Source of the DNA: Sthenelais limicola
Lineage: Eukaryota; Annelida; Polychaeta; Phyllodocida; Sigalionidae
Length of the DNA stretch: 64,000 nucleotides
NCBI GenBank assembly: GCA_942159475.1
Contig: OW804098.1
Span: 9,588,406-9,652,405, forward strand
Reading direction: 5' to 3'
The notes beneath the pieces were generated by a model that saw nothing but the letters and a program-made list of their open reading frames with translations, had not been told where the DNA came from and made no database searches. This document shows positions 22,464 through 32,282 of the stretch, piece by piece. Each line of letters starts with the position of its first letter. The first letter of the stretch is position 1. Position numbers and translations under genes: made by a program.

Positions 22464-24425
22464 TTAACACACTACTCCACGGGGTACTGCAGATCTTTGC
22501 TTTATATCCATCGATCGAGGGGGTTTTGGGGGGGTATTCTGTCTAAAGGAGGATAAGGGGTCAGTTTGGAGGGGTTGGGTCTCCGGGTTTTCGAGATCGT
22601 CAGTACCGCCAAGGGACTGGGGTTCAGAATCTTGCAGTGGAATCTCTTCAGCGGGTTGCTGTTGGGATGGGTATAAATTAGAAAAGACATTGGGGAAGGA
22701 GGGAAGAGGGGCAGAAGGTTTACTGGGTAGTCTATCTAGACTCTGGTTAGGACGTTTACCTACGAGAGGGAGGCAAGAGCCGTCTCTCTTCCTCTTCACA
22801 TACACCACCACTCCTATCAATCCAATCACGATTGCTAGGGTGAGCATGAGGGTCGCGAATCCCCATGTGGTGGATGCGGAGAAGGAAAAAGGTTGCACTG
22901 TAGGAGGAAGGGGAATATCGGTCAGAGAAATTAGGGGGACGTCGATTCTGCTGTTGAACTGGAGTTGTTGCTTCAGCTCAGGATAGTCTTCGAACTTTCT
23001 ATAGGTTAAGTTGAGAGAGGGTAGGGACAGGGCTTTGGGGGGTGGAATTCTGATCGTGGAATTATGTTGCTCGATGCTGCGCACCCTCCAATCTTCACTA
23101 TATAAGACGCAGCCACTGTTTACTGTGACCCGTGTGTGTTTGGTAAAAACATTTCTTATAGGTTTCTTACTGATACACCTTAATACAGTCTCGACTGGAA
23201 AGTATACTGCAAGGATAACCGATGACAGTTGTTCAAAATCTCTGAATATTTCGTTACTGACATTGCCACGCTTCTTAATCTCTATCTGACACTTTACTGG
23301 ACCTTTGCCTAAAATTATTTCTGTTTCACATGTTGGTTTTAGGTTCTCCAATGCAGAGGAACATACAGCTGGGCTGTATCCCATGCAGTGGTTAGGAACA
23401 AAAGAGGCACCACTAGAGACACTGTCCATCGCTAATTCAGCGATGCCCTTGATGATTTTGAGGTAGGATGGCCCATAAGGGGTAGGGAAATACCTTAGTT
23501 TATAGTGTAAATACTTAGTAGCCGAAACTGCAGGGATGACCACCTGATAAACTAATTGCTCGTCTGACTCAGATATGATTTGAACTTGTACACTTCTGTA
23601 GTACCAACGAACATCGTCTATTGGTTGGTGTCCCCTCTCACTCAATTGGTGAAGAATTTCATTTAAATGTACTTCAGGTAATATTTCATCAGTCAAGTAC
23701 CCGTGCTCTAGGTGTGTTCTCTGGCGATGGAATAAATCAATTTGCCTATAATATACCAGCATAATGCGGTCAACTTGGCTTAGGGCCTGATCAACCTCTC
23801 TTCTCATATGCATACGATGAATATCTCTAGAAAAACCATTTAAATGATGAACAATTTCAGATACCTGGTCAGTCAGATTTTGGCTTATCTCTTGCAGGTT
23901 TTGGATGTCGACTCGATTCTCTCGTAGGAACAGACGGGTCTGGTTTACCACAGAAACCATCTCTGACTGGAAGTGAGACATCACACTGAGGCCTGCCTGC
24001 GATGCCTCCACTGCCGCTCGGAGCTCGTCGATCTGGTCTGTGGTAGCTGTACCGAAGAGAGATCGGCTGATCATTCCTACCACTCCTAGCAGAGCTCGCT
24101 TCGTGCGAACTGGTGGAGTGGGTAGATGATCCTTGATGAATTGAACATGAAGCCGCCATGTTCTGAGGTCGGTGATTCCTACCACTTGCTGCTCGTGTAG
24201 TCCTTCCATCTTAGCTTCAAGGATGTGGAGCCACGACTCCATAGGCGGAGGAGCAGGGGGCTGGAGGAACATTAATGCAGTCCATGTTGCTGTGAGGGCC
24301 CTTACCTCCCCAGCCGAGTATACCAGCACACCTTCTTCCTCGAAGATGTCTGCTTGGCTGCAAATGAGGTAACAGGTGAGCAACAGTAACCCCTTAGTCA
24401 CTGTCCCCACCGCCATCTTGTGCAT
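22464..24425 (-). CDS. env: Env, baculovirus-F-like fusion glycoprotein
   Basis: 653 residues with class-I fusion-protein layout: a hydrophobic signal peptide (about 5-25), a furin-type RTKR cleavage site at 107-110, a hydrophobic ALLGVVGMIS fusion-peptide-like segment with a downstream SLFGTAT motif, a helical coiled-coil stretch (about 130-215), scattered Cys residues and N-glycosylation sequons, a single transmembrane segment (about 523-543), then a basic stop-transfer and a ~110-residue proline-rich tail. The tail includes PSAP (570-573), a known ESCRT-binding late-domain motif. The layout matches Baculo_F-type envelopes of errantivirus-like Gypsy elements. The start overlaps the pol 3' end by 32 nt, and expression from a spliced mRNA is usual for such elements. 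The ORF is undamaged; whether it makes infectious particles cannot be judged from sequence. Confidence 0.9.
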   Translation of the reverse strand: MHKMAVGTVTKGLLLLTCYLICSQADIFEEEGVLVYSAGEVRALTATWTALMFLQPPAPPPMESWLHILEAKMEGLHEQQVVGITDLRTWRLHVQFIKDHLPTPPVRTKRALLGVVGMISRSLFGTATTDQIDELRAAVEASQAGLSVMSHFQSEMVSVVNQTRLFLRENRVDIQNLQEISQNLTDQVSEIVHHLNGFSRDIHRMHMRREVDQALSQVDRIMLVYYRQIDLFHRQRTHLEHGYLTDEILPEVHLNEILHQLSERGHQPIDDVRWYYRSVQVQIISESDEQLVYQVVIPAVSATKYLHYKLRYFPTPYGPSYLKIIKGIAELAMDSVSSGASFVPNHCMGYSPAVCSSALENLKPTCETEIILGKGPVKCQIEIKKRGNVSNEIFRDFEQLSSVILAVYFPVETVLRCISKKPIRNVFTKHTRVTVNSGCVLYSEDWRVRSIEQHNSTIRIPPPKALSLPSLNLTYRKFEDYPELKQQLQFNSRIDVPLISLTDIPLPPTVQPFSFSASTTWGFATLMLTLAIVIGLIGVVVYVKRKRDGSCLPLVGKRPNQSLDRLPSKPSAPLPSFPNVFSNLYPSQQQPAEEIPLQDSEPQSLGGTDDLENPETQPLQTDPLSSFRQNTPPKPPRSMDIKQRSAVPRGVVC

Positions 24426-27400
24426 CTGGTGCTGAGGTTGCCTGCGTGTCCGGTACTTGGTCAGTAGAAGCTGATGTTCTTTTTGCTCTCTTTCCAGGTT
24501 TAGGCTCGCTCTCCTTCAGTGGACTAGGCTCTCTAGGGCTAGCAGGCACTCTCCGCTTGGCATGGAAACGCCTATGTAAATGACGCTGAGGATTGTCTGG
24601 TGGGAGCACAATCCGCGGAGCTGCTATCAAGGCCCTTGTCTGAGACCTGGTGCGTATCTGAGGAGGTGGTAGAGGAGTACTTGGAGTCCTAGGTGTTGCT
24701 CTTCCAGTTGGGTTAACTGGAGTCTCTTCTATGTTTGCAGGAGTCCTGTACCTCATCTGAGGTGGTGTGAACGGTGCTGGAGCCGGTGGTGGAATGACCA
24801 AGGCTTGGTTCTGGTCAGCATTATAAGGAGGACGACGGGGCGGATCCGGAACCTCTGGTTGGTCCACGTCACTACCCATATCTTCGTCGGCTGAATAGAA
24901 TTCTTCCTCGACTTCCGGTACCATTTCCACGTCCGCAGCGCCACCTACAGCTGGATCTTCCGCCTGGAGATAGACTTGATTCACAGGTGGAAGCAAAGGT
25001 TCATGTATTAAAGCATTGGGGTCAACATTGAGATTTTGCCCAGGAGGTTCAGGGGGGAGTGGCCTCGCTGCCCGAGCCCGTATTCTCGCCCGATTGCGCC
25101 TGCCTTGGCCTGCCCTGTTTTGCCTATTCCTAACTGTATCCCAAGCAATATCCCCAGATACCAATTTTATTCTCTCCCGATTTATTAGTTTTCTCTGACC
25201 TTGTGGGTCTCTTACGATCACTACAGCTCCCCTTACACCTAGGACGGTATACCCATGATCCCATCTAGGATCTAGGGGCGCTCTGGCGCCTGCTAATACA
25301 ACTACTGAGTCACCTACACGTAAGTCACCAGCATTTGCCCGAGCTCTAAGCCTCTCATAATTATACTTACGGCTGGCTTCAGTATTTTCTGCAGCCACCC
25401 GGAAAGCATCTGTGAGGGCTTGTAATCGTTCACTTAACACTTGGGGTTCTGTACCATCCGGCCCAGGGAAGATCTTAACAAAGGGGACCGGGGGTTGACG
25501 ACCAAAGGTGAGAAAATAGGGAGTGAAATTCGTGACTGAAGAGGTGGAGACTCTATGGGCCCAAAGTGTGGGTCCGAGTTGATTCTCCCACTCTGCTGGT
25601 CGCGCATTGATGAATTTTTTTAGGATATTCTTAAAGCTTTTGTTAAACCTCTCCGTCTTACCGTTAGTTTGGGGGTGCCAGCCAGAAGTATGTCTGACTT
25701 GCGTCCCAATGGATCTTAAATGACCTTCGACTTGTTGATTCATGAATTCTAGACCCCTGTCAGTAATGATTACCTCTGGGGGCCCGTACCGGGGTACATA
25801 TTCATTTGCCAGATAGTCAGCTATATTTTTCCCAGTTTTTCTATCAATAGGTTTAACTTCCGCCCATCCACTACAATGATCAATTACAACTATAATATAA
25901 CGATTCCCATTGTCTGAAACAGGAAAAGGACCACATAAATCCATTCCCACTATCTGACCTGGGTACCTTGCTATAGGCATAGCTGTGGGAGCAACCTTAT
26001 CTTGACCTGCACGATTTACTGCACACTTATCACAATTACTCAACACACGGAGGGTATCTTTCCTCATAGTAGGCCACTTGTAGGCCTCTAATATCCTATC
26101 AAGGGTTTTTCTCATTCCCTGATGGCCCACTTCAGTGTGTGCTCTTCTTATCACTCTGTAACGAGCTGATTGCGGCAACACCAATCTAGGATAAGCTGGT
26201 TTATTGGGTGGGGACATGATTGTAAACAATAATCCGTTGATTAGTGTGTAATCGTCCACCTCCTCTAGGCCCAACTGATACTCAGCCATCTGTTGCTGCT
26301 CTGTTCTGACTTGTTCTCGCTCAAGCTGATCAAACTCCCAGGGGATTTCCTCTGTTTCCTCGAGGGCACCTACTTCAAAATTACTGAGAGCGTTCCCCTC
26401 CCCCTGGTCATAAGTTTCATGAGTCTTTATGCGAGATAACATATCAGCCCGTACATTGTTCTTACCTTGTCTATATTCGATGGGGGCACCGTATTCTGCT
26501 ATTAAAACAGCCCAACGCTGAATTTTTGTATTTTTAACCTCACCAAGAAAGAGCGATTTGAGGGGTTTATGGTCAGTATAGATGGTAAAATCACTGCCAT
26601 ATAGATATGGTCTAAGTTTAGTTAGAGCATAAATAATGGCAAAAGCCTCCTTTTCTATAGTCGCCCATTTGAGTTGGGGACCTGAGAGTTGTTTTGAAAT
26701 ATACTGAACTGGTCTTTCCACTCCATTCTCGTCAGACTGGACGAGTATGGATCCCACTGCGTACTGACAGGCATCTGTATAGAGCTTATAAGCTTTTCCA
26801 GGTTGTGGATGAGCCATGATTTGGTCTGAAGTAAGAACGTCTTTTAATGTTTCGAACGCTTCTTGTTGTTCAGGACCCCATTTAAATCTAGCATGTTTCT
26901 TTGTTAACGCCACCAAAGGTGTTACAATTCTTGCATAGTCAGGAATACACTGACGATAATATCCACAACAACCTAGAAAAGATCTAATGGCGGACACACT
27001 GTCAGGCGGGAGCATTTCTCGAATGGCTTTGACTTTGTCCGGATGGGAATTTATCCCTTGTTTAGACACCTGAAAGCCCAGAAGATCAACCTTGTCTTGA
27101 AAGAATTTACATTTACTCTTTTTGATGGTAATACCATGTTCGGATAAAGTGTCAAAAATGATTTTGAGATGTTTTTCGTGCTCCTCCCGTGTTTTAGAAT
27201 AAATCACCAGGTCATCGATGAATATACCAAGAAATTTCCCAATATATTCGGCGAATATCCGGTTCATTGCCCTTTGAAACACAGCCGGGGCATTAGTTAA
27301 TCCGAAAGGCATTCTACGCCATTGAAATAAACCTCTATGGCAGACAAAGGCCGTTTTCTCTATGCTTTCAGGGTGCATTTGGACTTGCCAATACCCAGAT

Positions 27401-28215
27401 TTGAGATCTAGAGTGGAAAAGATCGCTGCTCCTGTTAGACTATCAAAGATATCTTGTATATTTGGTAGGGGGTGGGCATCTTTCTTGGTGACAGAATTTA
27501 ATTTTCTAAAATCTGAACAGAACCTGGTTTCCCCATCTTTCTTAGGTACTAAAGTTATGGGACTAGCCCATGGTGACGAGCTTGGTTCAATCACACCTAA
27601 CTCAAGCATTTCGTCAATCTCCTTATCTACTATCAGCTTTTTGTTTAAGGGAAGGCGATAAGGTCTCTGATTAATAGGGCGGGCATTCCCCGTGTCAATC
27701 TCCATGTATACATCTCTTACTATGCCTAATTTACCATTTTTGCCAAAAACTTCTGGGTATCTTTCTTCCCAGATTTCTTCCTCTGTTTTGAGGGAAGCAA
27801 ATTCAGAATCTATTTCTTCTTCTACCGTTTGACTTTTATATTCTCTACCTCCTAGACGTATGATTCTTTTTCTGTGCCAGATTACTGAATCCAAAATGTC
27901 CAGAGCATCGTCCCCTAGTAGGAGATCGTGTTGGAGGTTTTTAACAACGTATACAGGAAGATGACTACCCCCAGCCTTAATTATCGCCCTGCCTTCTGAC
28001 TGCAAAGCGTGACCACTCAGTGACCGTAATTGTTCACCTTGTTCCAAAATTAACGGTCGGTGGTTTACCTTATTGAAATGTTTCCACAAATCATACTTAA
28101 CTAAACTTCTAGTGGCGCCGGTGTCGATAAGTGCTTGTGCTTTCCTTCCCGCCACAGGAAGGGCCACACGAAACCGCTTATCCGGCGAATTTATTCCCCC
28201 GAAGGGAGAACAAAG
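24394..28215 (-). CDS. pol: Pol polyprotein (protease, RT, RNase H, integrase)
   Basis: The frame is open from the gag overlap to the stop. Residues are numbered from the GTG at 28167, which is probably not a real start. Protease DTGA at 15-18; RT with LVPKKDG (207-212), LDLKSGYW (253-260) and catalytic FIDD (316-319); RNase H YTDA (463-466) and TDHK (531-534); integrase zinc domain H677, H682, C712, C715; catalytic D743, D803 and E839 with 35 residues between the last two. A GPY/F-like module follows (around 980-1010), then a proline-rich tail of about 200 residues. The order is that of Ty3/Gypsy. All catalytic residues are present. Pol lies in the -1 frame relative to gag, so production as a Gag-Pol fusion by frameshifting is inferred. 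Confidence 0.95.
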   Translation of the reverse strand, partial: LCSPFGGINSPDKRFRVALPVAGRKAQALIDTGATRSLVKYDLWKHFNKVNHRPLILEQGEQLRSLSGHALQSEGRAIIKAGGSHLPVYVVKNLQHDLLLGDDALDILDSVIWHRKRIIRLGGREYKSQTVEEEIDSEFASLKTEEEIWEERYPEVFGKNGKLGIVRDVYMEIDTGNARPINQRPYRLPLNKKLIVDKEIDEMLELGVIEPSSSPWASPITLVPKKDGETRFCSDFRKLNSVTKKDAHPLPNIQDIFDSLTGAAIFSTLDLKSGYWQVQMHPESIEKTAFVCHRGLFQWRRMPFGLTNAPAVFQRAMNRIFAEYIGKFLGIFIDDLVIYSKTREEHEKHLKIIFDTLSEHGITIKKSKCKFFQDKVDLLGFQVSKQGINSHPDKVKAIREMLPPDSVSAIRSFLGCCGYYRQCIPDYARIVTPLVALTKKHARFKWGPEQQEAFETLKDVLTSDQIMAHPQPGKAYKLYTDACQYAVGSILVQSDENGVERPVQYISKQLSGPQLKWATIEKEAFAIIYALTKLRPYLYGSDFTIYTDHKPLKSLFLGEVKNTKIQRWAVLIAEYGAPIEYRQGKNNVRADMLSRIKTHETYDQGEGNALSNFEVGALEETEEIPWEFDQLEREQVRTEQQQMAEYQLGLEEVDDYTLINGLLFTIMSPPNKPAYPRLVLPQSARYRVIRRAHTEVGHQGMRKTLDRILEAYKWPTMRKDTLRVLSNCDKCAVNRAGQDKVAPTAMPIARYPGQIVGMDLCGPFPVSDNGNRYIIVVIDHCSGWAEVKPIDRKTGKNIADYLANEYVPRYGPPEVIITDRGLEFMNQQVEGHLRSIGTQVRHTSGWHPQTNGKTERFNKSFKNILKKFINARPAEWENQLGPTLWAHRVSTSSVTNFTPYFLTFGRQPPVPFVKIFPGPDGTEPQVLSERLQALTDAFRVAAENTEASRKYNYERLRARANAGDLRVGDSVVVLAGARAPLDPRWDHGYTVLGVRGAVVIVRDPQGQRKLINRERIKLVSGDIAWDTVRNRQNRAGQGRRNRARIRARAARPLPPEPPGQNLNVDPNALIHEPLLPPVNQVYLQAEDPAVGGAADVEMVPEVEEEFYSADEDMGSDVDQPEVPDPPRRPPYNADQNQALVIPPPAPAPFTPPQMRYRTPANIEETPVNPTGRATPRTPSTPLPPPQIRTRSQTRALIAAPRIVLPPDNPQRHLHRRFHAKRRVPASPREPSPLKESEPKPGKRAKRTSASTDQVPDTQATSAPDAQDGGGDSD

Positions 28216-29417
28216 GGGTTTGTGGGAACTCTGGGAGTCAATGCTTGTATAGCCGCTATAACGGGTTGCATTTTGTTATCCATTACTTCTTCCATGTCTG
28301 GCCGTACAGCCGCTCTCATTTGTGCGAATCGAGTAGGGCATTCTCTAGCAAAATGTCCCTCTAATCCACATTCATAGCAAGTATTCTTACCTCTGAACCT
28401 TTTTCCCCCCTTCTGTGCCCCTCCCTTCCTTTTCTGACCCTGTTGTGACTCTACCTGATTAGAATTGGCAACCGGGGCAGGGTTTGGAGCGCTATAAGGC
28501 GGAAATGCAGGCAAATAGGATGGTTGCACAAAGGGAAACTGAGTCTGGTTCTGAACTGGTGGTGCATGAACTGTTACCGATGAAGGTTGAGATCTTTCCC
28601 TCCCTAAGAGTTCTACCATATTTCTTAATGTTTTTAATTCGTCCATCACAGCTTTTGTTTCAATATTGGTCTCCCCAGTAGGGGTCGGTGGAGTCAGAGT
28701 TTGGGTTGGCGTCCGAAGTTTTGGGAGTAAGGCGCCTATTTCCATAGGTTCCTCTCTCCTTTCACCTCTAGCTGGAGCATCGGCTAACGTATGGGTATAC
28801 GCTGCCGTTGTCGCCAGGTCAATTGCTTCCCCCAAAGTCTCTGGTCTTGTTGAGAATACCTCGCACCGTACCTGTCTATCGGTGAGCCCACGTATAAAAT
28901 CTCGAGCTAATTGTGACTGAATTACAGGCAAGGCCAAAATGCCTGGTTCATAAGCCCTCATAGCTGTTTCCAGGTATTTACGGCCATAAATTCGTATGTC
29001 TTCGTATGGGAGTTGATGGATCCCCTTCAACTTCTCTCTAAGTTGAGTGGTCTCCTCTTCTCCCATAAACAAGCGAATTATTTCCTGTTTTACACCCTCC
29101 CATGTGCGTTCATCTCCCCGTGCTTCTACATAAGATTCGATGGAACGTGCTAATGATCCCTGCGCTAACAATATAACTGCTTCTATGGCTATGTTATCAT
29201 GTGCCCCTACTGTGATTCTAACTCTGTCCAACCCCTCCAACCACTCTCTGAGTGATTCTTTGTTGGTCCCATCGTTAGGACCCAGCAAGGTTGCATGTCT
29301 CTCCATACGCCTTCTAACTACTTCTATTGACGCATAGTGTGCTTTACGATCAGCATCATTGAGTGCATTTACCTCTTCGGCGGTGATATCCCAGTTAATG
29401 GGTGTTGTCAACGCCAT
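28191..29417 (-). CDS. gag: Gag polyprotein
   Basis: 408 residues beginning MALTTPINWDITAEEVNAL. A helical capsid-like region spans about residues 60-210 and includes a retrotransposon-gag-type stretch around GARGDERTW and GRKYLETAMRAY. A Pro/Gln-rich linker follows, then one basic CCHC zinc knuckle, CYECGLEGHFAREC, about 60 residues before the end. Gag would form the particle shell and bind element RNA. The ATG lies 613 bp inside the 5' LTR. The last codons overlap pol in a different frame. The ORF is intact. Confidence 0.93.
   Translation of the reverse strand: MALTTPINWDITAEEVNALNDADRKAHYASIEVVRRRMERHATLLGPNDGTNKESLREWLEGLDRVRITVGAHDNIAIEAVILLAQGSLARSIESYVEARGDERTWEGVKQEIIRLFMGEEETTQLREKLKGIHQLPYEDIRIYGRKYLETAMRAYEPGILALPVIQSQLARDFIRGLTDRQVRCEVFSTRPETLGEAIDLATTAAYTHTLADAPARGERREEPMEIGALLPKLRTPTQTLTPPTPTGETNIETKAVMDELKTLRNMVELLGRERSQPSSVTVHAPPVQNQTQFPFVQPSYLPAFPPYSAPNPAPVANSNQVESQQGQKRKGGAQKGGKRFRGKNTCYECGLEGHFARECPTRFAQMRAAVRPDMEEVMDNKMQPVIAAIQALTPRVPTNPFVLPSGE
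28215..28221 (-). promoter_or_regulatory. Candidate -1 ribosomal frameshift site
   Basis: Minus-strand AAACCCC is in gag phase as A_AAC_CCC, matching the X_XXY_YYZ slippery pattern. It lies 22 nt before the gag TAA (28193-28191). The -1 frame is open from here into protease. No downstream pseudoknot was modelled. Confidence 0.65.
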
Positions 29418-29604
29418 TTTGGAGGTACTTGAATTAGCTGATTATGTGTAAAGATGAATTACTATTACCTGCTTGATTTGGAATATTCTATTTCTATATA
29501 GAGAATTTGGAATATTAATTTTTGCCTAGATCCAACGTAACAATTTTTGTGCAGGTATTTCCAAAAACAAAAATTTTGATCTCTTTAGTCCCTATTCTTA
29601 CTCA

Positions 29605-29814
29605 TTACATTTTATCCCAATGGTAAGACATAGTTTCTAGCTGTTCACTGCTGAACTGAATCACACTTTCAGAGGTGCCTACGCAGTCGTTCCAATCCTC
29701 AGGTTCTGCGATCGGTGGATAACCATCATTGAATATCTCCTCTAGGAAAATATCCTCAGCTTCGAGGTATTGTGGGAACTCTTCCACATACTCAATTCTT
29801 TCCGCCGGTGGCAT
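29605..29814 (-). CDS. Small acidic leader ORF upstream of gag
   Basis: 69 codons beginning MPPAERIEYVEEFPQYLEAE, very rich in Glu, Asp and aromatic residues. It lies between the primer-binding site and gag on the element's coding strand and ends about 190 bp before the gag ATG. No homologue is recognised. It could be an upstream ORF that limits gag translation, a small accessory protein, or chance; the biased acidic composition makes pure chance less likely. Confidence 0.35.
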   Translation of the reverse strand: MPPAERIEYVEEFPQYLEAEDIFLEEIFNDGYPPIAEPEDWNDCVGTSESVIQFSSEQLETMSYHWDKM

Positions 29815-30011
29815 GTCTAAAATACTATCTCTACAGGATAAAGTAAGATAATACTTGTGTGATCAGCTAATGCACCTTCCAATAAAAGCCCAGCTCAGAG
29901 TCCCAAACATACAACACCCATAAATACAATGGCAGTTTTGAAAAAGGCACACTCACCTGACTCCTTTTGCTTGCTTCTAAGGTCGGATACCGATCTGACC
30001 AACTAACTAGC

Positions 30012-30029
30012 CCCTAATCATGGTCGCCA
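30012..30029 (-). promoter_or_regulatory. Primer-binding site
   Basis: One base inside the 5' LTR the element strand reads TGGCGACCATGATTAGGG. TGG is the complement of the tRNA CCA end, and the first nine bases are complementary to an Arg-type tRNA 3' end (GGTCGCCA). The tRNA assignment is tentative. Confidence 0.65.
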
Positions 30030-30030
30030 A

Positions 30031-30650
30031 TGAAGAAATGCGGGTCATTCTTCGTAATAATTCAGGGTCAGTAGTTGGGCGAGAAATTAATCAACGCAAC
30101 ACACAGAGATGTATGCTTCAAATCAGTACCAGCCTCGGAAGAGACCGATTTCCATCTTTCCTTTATTTTTATACTAGACAGATTAGGACGAAATACACTG
30201 GTCCTGCGCTGATTGGCTTTGGTCTCGTTGGTCCAATTAATTGACAGGTTAGATTAGAGATCCAATCAGCCACAGGATAACAATGACAGACACTTATTAA
30301 AACGAGGCTCAGAGTGACCACTGCCACTCTGACCAATCTCTTTGGGTGGTGACCAGGTCACGGGGTCATCTCCCCTCCCCTCTCCCTCCCACTCTTTAAT
30401 CAGTATTCCCTCCCCTCCCTTGACCTGGCGGTCAGCCCCTCCCCTCCTTTCCCACGTGATTGACTTTGAGATAACGGTCAGACCTGGACCTCACCTGTAC
30501 CTTTGGACTTTGGGATGATAAGAAATCCGCGAGCGTTGTGGCGGTAAGAAAGTGTGGGTAGCCTTCTGGCCGGTAGGGGCGCGACGAATGTCTGGCTGAA
30601 TGAGACAACTTTAACTTAAAATTAGACAATTTGGACTTGTCAATTTTACA
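30031..30650 (-). repeat. 5' LTR of env-bearing Gypsy element
   Basis: 620 bp, TG...CA ends, directly joined to the N-terminal half of LRR gene B at 30651 (ACCT duplication). On the minus strand the TATA box lies near 30162-30173. Transcription of gene B from its own promoter would enter this LTR first, so its polyadenylation signals may end the truncated LRR transcript. Confidence 0.95.
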
Positions 30651-32282
30651 ACCTGATAAGGACAAGCTCTGGAGAGTATTATTTTTCAACAGTGCTTGTG
30701 CTAAACAAGAACCCCCTTGAGACTTTATCTGGCATGTATTAAGTTTAAGAAAATTGAGTTTTGTATTGGTTTCTAGGGCAGAAGCCAGGGATTTTGCTCC
30801 TCCATCCCCAATATTTGAACCACATAAATCCATGAATGTTATGATGCTCTCTCTGGCCATATTCATGTACATTGTAAGTTGAGATGGCAGAGTATGAATG
30901 AATAAATCAAGTGCTTTCAGGGTTTTGTTCTGTTTTAGAACATTCAATATCTCAGCTTCACTGATGTCGCTCCTAAAATCCCTTTTCATTGATGACTTGC
31001 AGCTTGAAGAATAATTGCTTGGTAATAGGTTTTCATTCACACCAGCCCTCAAGATTTGTAGGGAATGTGTTGCTTTTAGCAATGAATTGAGTCCGTCAAA
31101 GCCAATTGGATTTTTAAAAATTAAAAGAATCTCTAATGATTGATTTTCATCCAAATATCTTGCAATTGCTTTTGCACCAGCATCACCAATGGAGTTGAAA
31201 TTGACATTCAAATAATGTAAATTGGTCATTGGCAATGCCTCACTCATTACAAGCATCCCTTTGTCATGCATACTATTCAAGGAAAGGTCTAAAGACTCAA
31301 TAGTCTGGTTTTTTCTGAGAAAATCTTTTAATGTTTCTGCACATTCATCAGCAATCACATTTCTTGAAAGATCAAGTTTTTTCAGGGTTGTGTTGAGCAT
31401 CAAGCCTTTAAATAGACGGATGGCGGCCACATCATCTAACAAATTACGGCCTAAGTTTAGGAATATAAGGCCTGTATTCTTGGCCAGGGCTGAAGCTAAG
31501 GCTTCTGCTCCTGCTAATCTTATCTCATTCTTCCACAGTATTAATTCTTTTATTGAGGTATTGTCCCTCAGACCATTAGCAATTGCTATAGCACCGACCG
31601 CACGTATTTGATTACATTCAAGATCGACTAGAGTCAGTGAACTGTTTCTCTGAAGAGATCGTCCAATCGCACATGCCCCACTTGGGCCTAAATCAACTTC
31701 TTTCATTACCAGCTGTGAAAGTCCACAGTTTTCCTGCTCAAGGACATTGGCAATCACATTTGCACCAGTAGACCCCAGATTGTTGAAACTGAAGTCCAAA
31801 GAATATATTCCACTGTTTCTCTTCAATGAATCTTCTAAGTATGTGAGGTGTTTTCCAGAAAGATGACATTTCCTGGCCACCAGTTTCTGCACTCTGCAAT
31901 CAGGGTGAGAGACCCATTTTCCAAGTACTTGAATTCCTACTTCATCGATGGCGTAATCAGACACATCCCACTCCTCATGCTCTAGAATTGTGTCTAATGA
32001 GAAATTTAGGCTGCAACCAGTAACATCAAGAGACCGAAGATTTTCACAAGTGAGGGCCAAGACTTGTAAATGCCGAATACTTTCCTCGGATATTGAGGGA
32101 TTGTTCTTCAAATCCAAAGATTGGATGGTTGGGTTGTTTACAAGAGATTTGACAATGCAACGAACATGATGATCTGTAAGTAAATGGTCACTTAAATCAA
32201 GGCTCTCACATTTTGTCTGTCCGATTCTAATCTCCCAACATTTGTCACCCAGATTGGAAATGTCCCTGTTTCTATCTGCCAT
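30651..32282 (-). pseudogene. LRR gene B, 5' part, cut off by retroelement
   Basis: About 544 codons from the conserved MADRNRDISNL start to the ACCT junction, with the same LRR repeats as A and C and no internal stop. The frame continues into the LTR for about 72 codons before a stop at 30432, so a 616-residue truncated LRR protein with an LTR-encoded tail could be made. The last ~100 LRR codons before the insertion are almost identical to gene C and differ from A. Residues about 300-430 are more diverged from both, so the gene is a mosaic. Confidence 0.88.

Larger units (their letters stand above)
20362..30650 (-). mobile_element. Complete env-bearing Ty3/Gypsy retroelement
   Basis: A 10,289-bp element with 620-bp LTRs starting TGAAGAAATG and ending AATTTTACA. 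It is flanked by ACCT on both sides (20358-20361 and 30651-30654) where the intact paralogue C has one ACCT (near 42217). On the minus strand it carries, in order, 5' LTR, primer-binding site, a short acidic ORF, gag, pol, env, a ~1.5-kb noncoding tail and 3' LTR. The protease-RT-RNase H-integrase order defines Ty3/Gypsy. The three main ORFs are open, and I found one difference between the LTRs (G at 20965, A at the matching base in the right LTR), so insertion is recent. It splits LRR gene B in the same orientation. Confidence 0.95.
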
